A stretch of 20,477 nt of DNA, taken from positions 1-20,477 of IMG/VR virus record IMGVR_UViG_3300025853_000856; one strand, written 5' to 3'. The stretch comes from a virus. Below are positions 18,274 through 20,477 of the stretch, in pieces. The stretch's first letter is position 1. Each line of letters opens with the position of its first letter. Below the pieces are notes generated by a model that had not been told where the DNA came from, made no database searches, and saw only the letters and a program-made list of their open reading frames with translations. The translations under genes were made by a program, and so were the position numbers.

Positions 18274-18601
18274 AGATAAAGTTGAAATCATAAGAGATTG
18301 GTTTATCCCATGGATTTTTGAAGAGTATGACGAAGATGATATGCAGGAAGTATGGGAAAGTGAAGAAAGTATAGAAGACTGTGCTTTAGGTATAGCAGGT
18401 TTGTTCCCGATAAATCATATTAATAATTGGAAAGATGTAAAACATCATTGGGATAACGAGCCTTGTGATGAAGAACAAAAAACTTTCTTAACTGATAAAG
18501 GTTTCGATAAATGGACAGACTATTACGAAGATGACGGCTATGTTGAACACATACCTGATACTTTAGAAGTTAAGTGGATACAATCAGAGGAGGTAGCATG
18601 A
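18266..18601 (+). CDS. Hypothetical acidic protein, 111 aa
   Basis: MIEDKVEIIRDWFIPWIFEE, with YDEDDMQEVWESEESIEDCA, INHINNWKDVKHHWDNEPCD and TYxEDDGYVEHIP-like end. Very rich in Asp, Glu and Trp (seven Trp). The combination of acidity and aromatic residues is like DNA-mimic or host-takeover proteins, but the family is unknown to me. Both it and the gene at 18598 begin MIEDK with nearly identical DNA, suggesting duplication of the start. Confidence 0.76.
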   Translation: MIEDKVEIIRDWFIPWIFEEYDEDDMQEVWESEESIEDCALGIAGLFPINHINNWKDVKHHWDNEPCDEEQKTFLTDKGFDKWTDYYEDDGYVEHIPDTLEVKWIQSEEVA

Positions 18602-18783
18602 TTGAAGATAAAGAAAAAATTATAGAAGAAGAAGTAAGAGAAACTGAACATTGTGTAGAAGTTTCGGGCGAATTGTATGTTATGGCAGAAAATAAAAAAG
18701 ATGCCGAACGATATGTTCGAGAACAACTTTATGACGGACGCTTTGTTAATGATTTAGAAATAGTAGGACACGATAATGATTAA
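18598..18783 (+). CDS. Hypothetical protein, 61 aa
   Basis: MIEDKEKIIEEEVRETEHCV, EVSGELYVMAENKKDAERYV, then REQLYDGRFVNDLEIVGHDN. The ATG at 18598 is chosen over a GTG eight codons upstream because it has the ribosome site GAGGAGGTAGC and ATGA overlap. The pattern strand-helix-strand (ELYVMAENKKDAERYVREQL) is like the short family at 16908. Function unknown. Confidence 0.74.
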   Translation: MIEDKEKIIEEEVRETEHCVEVSGELYVMAENKKDAERYVREQLYDGRFVNDLEIVGHDND

Positions 18784-18895
18784 GGATAATGAAAGAATAA
18801 AAACATTTGACGAGATAGTTGATGAGTGGTATGACCAAGCACCAATTATAGATTTAGATTCAGATTCTTTTGAGGTTTACAGACATGACGTTTAA
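18776..18895 (+). CDS. Small acidic protein, 39 aa
   Basis: MIKDNERIKTFDEIVDEWYD, ending QAPIIDLDSDSFEVYRHDV. Overlaps the preceding gene by eight and the next by eleven bases. Ribosome site GTAGGACACGATA. Its stop lies in a GTTTAAAC. Not recognised. Confidence 0.62.
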   Translation: MIKDNERIKTFDEIVDEWYDQAPIIDLDSDSFEVYRHDV

Positions 18896-19037
18896 ACAGT
18901 TTGCCAAAGATATGTACTACGAAAATAGAAATGAACGTAGAGAGTATGGCGAAAAACTTTACGATACTTTTGAGGAGTATCTAGAAACTAATAAAAGTTT
19001 TTTAATGGAGGCATACAGAGAATACTATGGCAGTTAA
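18885..19037 (+). CDS. Small hypothetical protein, 50 aa
   Basis: MTFKQFAKDMYYENRNERRE, YGEKLYDTFEEYLETNKSFL, ending MEAYREYYGS. Helical, Tyr- and Glu-rich. Ribosome site TTGAGGTTTACAG. Overlaps both neighbours in other frames. Not recognised. Confidence 0.65.
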   Translation: MTFKQFAKDMYYENRNERREYGEKLYDTFEEYLETNKSFLMEAYREYYGS

Positions 19038-19185
19038 AAGAGAAGTAGGTTTAATCAAGCACGTAAAGAAAGCAACTTCACAAGGTTTGGCAGGGCGTGG
19101 TAGAAAGGTTAAGCAATCTACCAAGCACCTGAATAAACATAAAAGGTTGCAGAGTAAAGTTAGATACAGAGGACAAGGCAGATGA
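19027..19185 (+). CDS. Small basic protein, 52 aa
   Basis: MAVKREVGLIKHVKKATSQG, LAGRGRKVKQSTKHLNKHKR, ending LQSKVRYRGQGR. Strongly basic, the exception in this acidic operon; nucleic-acid binding is plausible. It overlaps the preceding gene end by eleven bases and the next gene as ATGA. The ribosome site is weak, so coupling is likely. Confidence 0.66.
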   Translation: MAVKREVGLIKHVKKATSQGLAGRGRKVKQSTKHLNKHKRLQSKVRYRGQGR

Positions 19186-19313
19186 TAGAACTATTGATAG
19201 TGTTATTAGTTTTTATTGGCAGTACCACGTTTGTTTTGTTTGGTTTGTCTGGTGGCTTTGAAAAAACTTTTAGTAGAAAAAAGAAATCAGATAAAGAACA
19301 AGGTGGCTGGTAG
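19182..19313 (+). CDS. Small membrane protein, 43 aa
   Basis: MIELLIVLLVFIGSTTFVLF is a single membrane span, followed by GLSGGFEKTFSRKKKSDKEQ, a basic tail, and GGW. ATGA overlap with the previous gene and ribosome site ACAAGGCAG. The tail should be cytoplasmic by the positive-inside rule. Unknown role. Confidence 0.66.
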   Translation: MIELLIVLLVFIGSTTFVLFGLSGGFEKTFSRKKKSDKEQGGW

Positions 19314-19648
19314 TGGCACAAGTGCATGAAATGATTTACATGCTAATGACCAATGGCGAGTACATCTATGGAACTAATTTAGATATTGGCAGGTATAGTG
19401 TGAAACACAACTGCGAATGTCAACGTGAGTTTGACCATGTACCACCATGCAAGTTAGAAGGACAAGGAGGATACTCAGAGGGCTCAAAAGCATTTAAGTA
19501 TGTAGGTAAAGACCATGACCCAATGACACATTCACATCCACCAAGCAGAGAAGAACTGCACACTGATGCATGGGGTAAAAAAGTTTTTAAAAAAACAAAT
19601 GGTTGGGATTATGAAACCGGTAAGTTTCATTACACAGAAAAATGGTAA
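19313..19648 (+). CDS. Hypothetical Cys/His-rich protein, 111 aa
   Basis: Starts with GTG at 19313, which overlaps the previous stop as TAGTG; an ATG six codons on is an alternative (MIYMLMTNGEYIYGTNLDIG). HNCECQREFDHVPPCKLEGQ followed by KDHDPMTHSHPPSREELHTD carries three Cys and seven His within about 50 residues, which suggests a metal site. The last part is beta-rich (GWDYETGKFHYTEKW). Family not recognised. Confidence 0.72.
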   Translation: MAQVHEMIYMLMTNGEYIYGTNLDIGRYSVKHNCECQREFDHVPPCKLEGQGGYSEGSKAFKYVGKDHDPMTHSHPPSREELHTDAWGKKVFKKTNGWDYETGKFHYTEKW

Positions 19649-19679
19649 TAAATATAACAACGTTTAAACAGGAGGAAGA

Positions 19680-19868
19680 ATGAGAGTACACGAACTAATT
19701 AAAAGATTAAAAGAATGTAATCCAAAAGCCATAGTCGATATTCAAGTACAAGATAAACTTGTTGTGTGCGATTGGGAAAATGACAGACCAGTATACGAAG
19801 ATGAATGGCTTAACATTGATGACGTACAACAAGACGATAACAAAGAATTTGTTTCAATAATTACTTAA
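19680..19868 (+). CDS. Small hypothetical protein, 62 aa
   Basis: MRVHELIKRLKECNPKAIVD, IQVQDKLVVCDWENDRPVYE, then WLNIDDVQQDDNKEFVSIIT. The helix-strand start with LxxLKECNPxAxVxI is a familiar phage hypothetical family. Ribosome site ACAGGAGGAAGA, immediately after a GTTTAAAC. Confidence 0.76.
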   Translation: MRVHELIKRLKECNPKAIVDIQVQDKLVVCDWENDRPVYEDEWLNIDDVQQDDNKEFVSIIT

Positions 19869-19877
19869 GGGGAAAGC

Positions 19878-20012
19878 ATGAACGATAAATGTGATTACTG
19901 TGGCGAAGAAGCCGTGATAGAAGTAGAGGGTATTTCTACTTGTGATGTTTGCAAAGATATAGCAGACTCAGAAAAAAGATGGGCAAGGGTTTGTCTGTTG
20001 GTAGATAGATAA
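19878..20012 (+). CDS. Small zinc-ribbon protein, 44 aa
   Basis: MNDKCDYCGEEAVIEVEGIS, TCDVCKDIADSEKRWARVCL, LVDR. C5/C8 (CDYC) and C22/C25 (CDVC) form a treble of the CxxC-CxxC type that should bind one zinc ion, typical of small nucleic-acid or protein-binding ribbons. Ribosome site AAGGGGAAAGC. Role unknown. Confidence 0.74.
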   Translation: MNDKCDYCGEEAVIEVEGISTCDVCKDIADSEKRWARVCLLVDR

Positions 20013-20030
20013 AAATTATAAGGAGGAAGC

Positions 20031-20261
20031 ATGAGTATTACAGAAAAAGAAGCAATTATATGGGCTAGTGGAACTTTCCAAACACAACATTTACCAGAAG
20101 AATATGACGAATGGGAAGACGAAGAACTTTACAGTCATTTATTAGAATTTGTTTGGGAACCTTTTGAATATCATTCTGGAGAGCAGATTTGGGAACATAT
20201 AGAAAATTTAGCTTATGATTTTAGAAACACCGTAAACAAAAAATTAAAGGAGGAAGCATGA
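20031..20261 (+). CDS. Hypothetical acidic protein, 76 aa
   Basis: MSITEKEAIIWASGTFQTQH, then LPEEYDEWEDEELYSHLLEF and HSGEQIWEHIENLAYDFRNT. Helical, with five Trp and many Glu. Ribosome site AAGGAGGAAGC, ATGA overlap with the next gene. Not recognised. Confidence 0.75.
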   Translation: MSITEKEAIIWASGTFQTQHLPEEYDEWEDEELYSHLLEFVWEPFEYHSGEQIWEHIENLAYDFRNTVNKKLKEEA

Positions 20262-20477
20262 ACATATTTTATTTTAATCACAATCCAATAACTTCGGCAG
20301 AAGCACAGCCAGATAAGATGCTAGTGAAGATGCCGTTGGAAACAGCACAGATGTTATGCACAGCACATAGAGAACTGGATGGCGATGAGTGGGCAGATGA
20401 AGTAGGACTCTACAAAAGAGCTTACTGGAATCATCCCTGTACTATTTGGGCAAGAGAGTCCAGTCAAAATTATTCAT
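20258..20477 (+). CDS. Phage protein of the MNIF..VKM.LETAQML type (partial, 3' end outside window)
   Basis: The 73 visible codons give MNIFYFNHNPITSAEAQPDK, MLVKMPLETAQMLCTAHREL, then LYKRAYWNHPCTIWARESSQ. The blocks DKxxVKMxLETAQMLxTAHR and NHPCxxWARES are a well-conserved phage and giant-virus family that I remember as sometimes annotated pyrimidine-dimer DNA glycosylase-like; that label is uncertain. Ribosome site AAGGAGGAAGC and ATGA overlap decide the start. If correct it would be a DNA-repair enzyme, sensible for sunlit water, but the basis is weak. Confidence 0.75.
   Translation, partial: MNIFYFNHNPITSAEAQPDKMLVKMPLETAQMLCTAHRELDGDEWADEVGLYKRAYWNHPCTIWARESSQNYS

Overview
This window is part of the genome of an AT-rich tailed bacteriophage, most likely a marine podovirus-like phage. 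The evidence is a complete packaging and capsid module (small and large terminase, portal, scaffold, major capsid protein, head-tail adaptor), dense packing with ATGA/TAATG overlaps, and families of very short Lys-rich and Gly/Met-rich proteins of the kind seen in marine phages. A host in the SAR11/alphaproteobacterial range would fit the base composition and gene set, but that is inference; nothing here proves the host.

Layout. The genome is split by a divergent control region at about 10.54-11.39 kb. To the left (10.53 kb down to base 1) everything reads on the minus strand as one virion operon: TerS, small basic genes, an IscU-type Fe-S scaffold gene, small membrane proteins, TerL, portal (with a second gene overlapping its end in another frame), a structural protein, scaffold, major capsid protein, a UUCG-loop terminator, three tiny genes, and an adaptor gene running off the left edge. 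TerS is preceded by a consensus sigma70 promoter so close that its mRNA should be leaderless.

To the right (11.39-20.48 kb) everything reads on the plus strand: short mostly acidic accessory proteins, including a SprT-like zinc metalloprotein and an ArdA antirestriction protein. The last gene, cut by the right edge, resembles a phage family sometimes labelled pyrimidine-dimer glycosylase-like. The control region also contains a back-to-back promoter, a possible ~80-nt small RNA with its own terminator, and a long repeat-filled stretch that could be the replication origin.

The most unusual part is 13.18-16.08 kb. Four genes are preceded by the same ~55-nt leader: AGGU, a 7-bp stem whose sequence changes completely with full compensation, a loop holding ACCU and A-rich sequence, then GTTTAAACGGAGTATAAAT and the start codon. 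AGGU and ACCU can pair, giving a stereochemically reasonable H-type pseudoknot just ahead of the ribosome-binding site. Two shorter copies keep only the 3' part. Interleaved are three copies of a promoter with a palindrome (ATAACTAAAAGTTAT) exactly 49 bp ahead of TATAAT. These promoters alternate with three non-coding segments of about 490, 150 and 107 nt that show strong long-range pairing. Together this looks like a phage RNA-regulatory locus built from repeated promoter, structured-RNA and pseudoknot-leader modules, placed around ardA and genes of unknown function.
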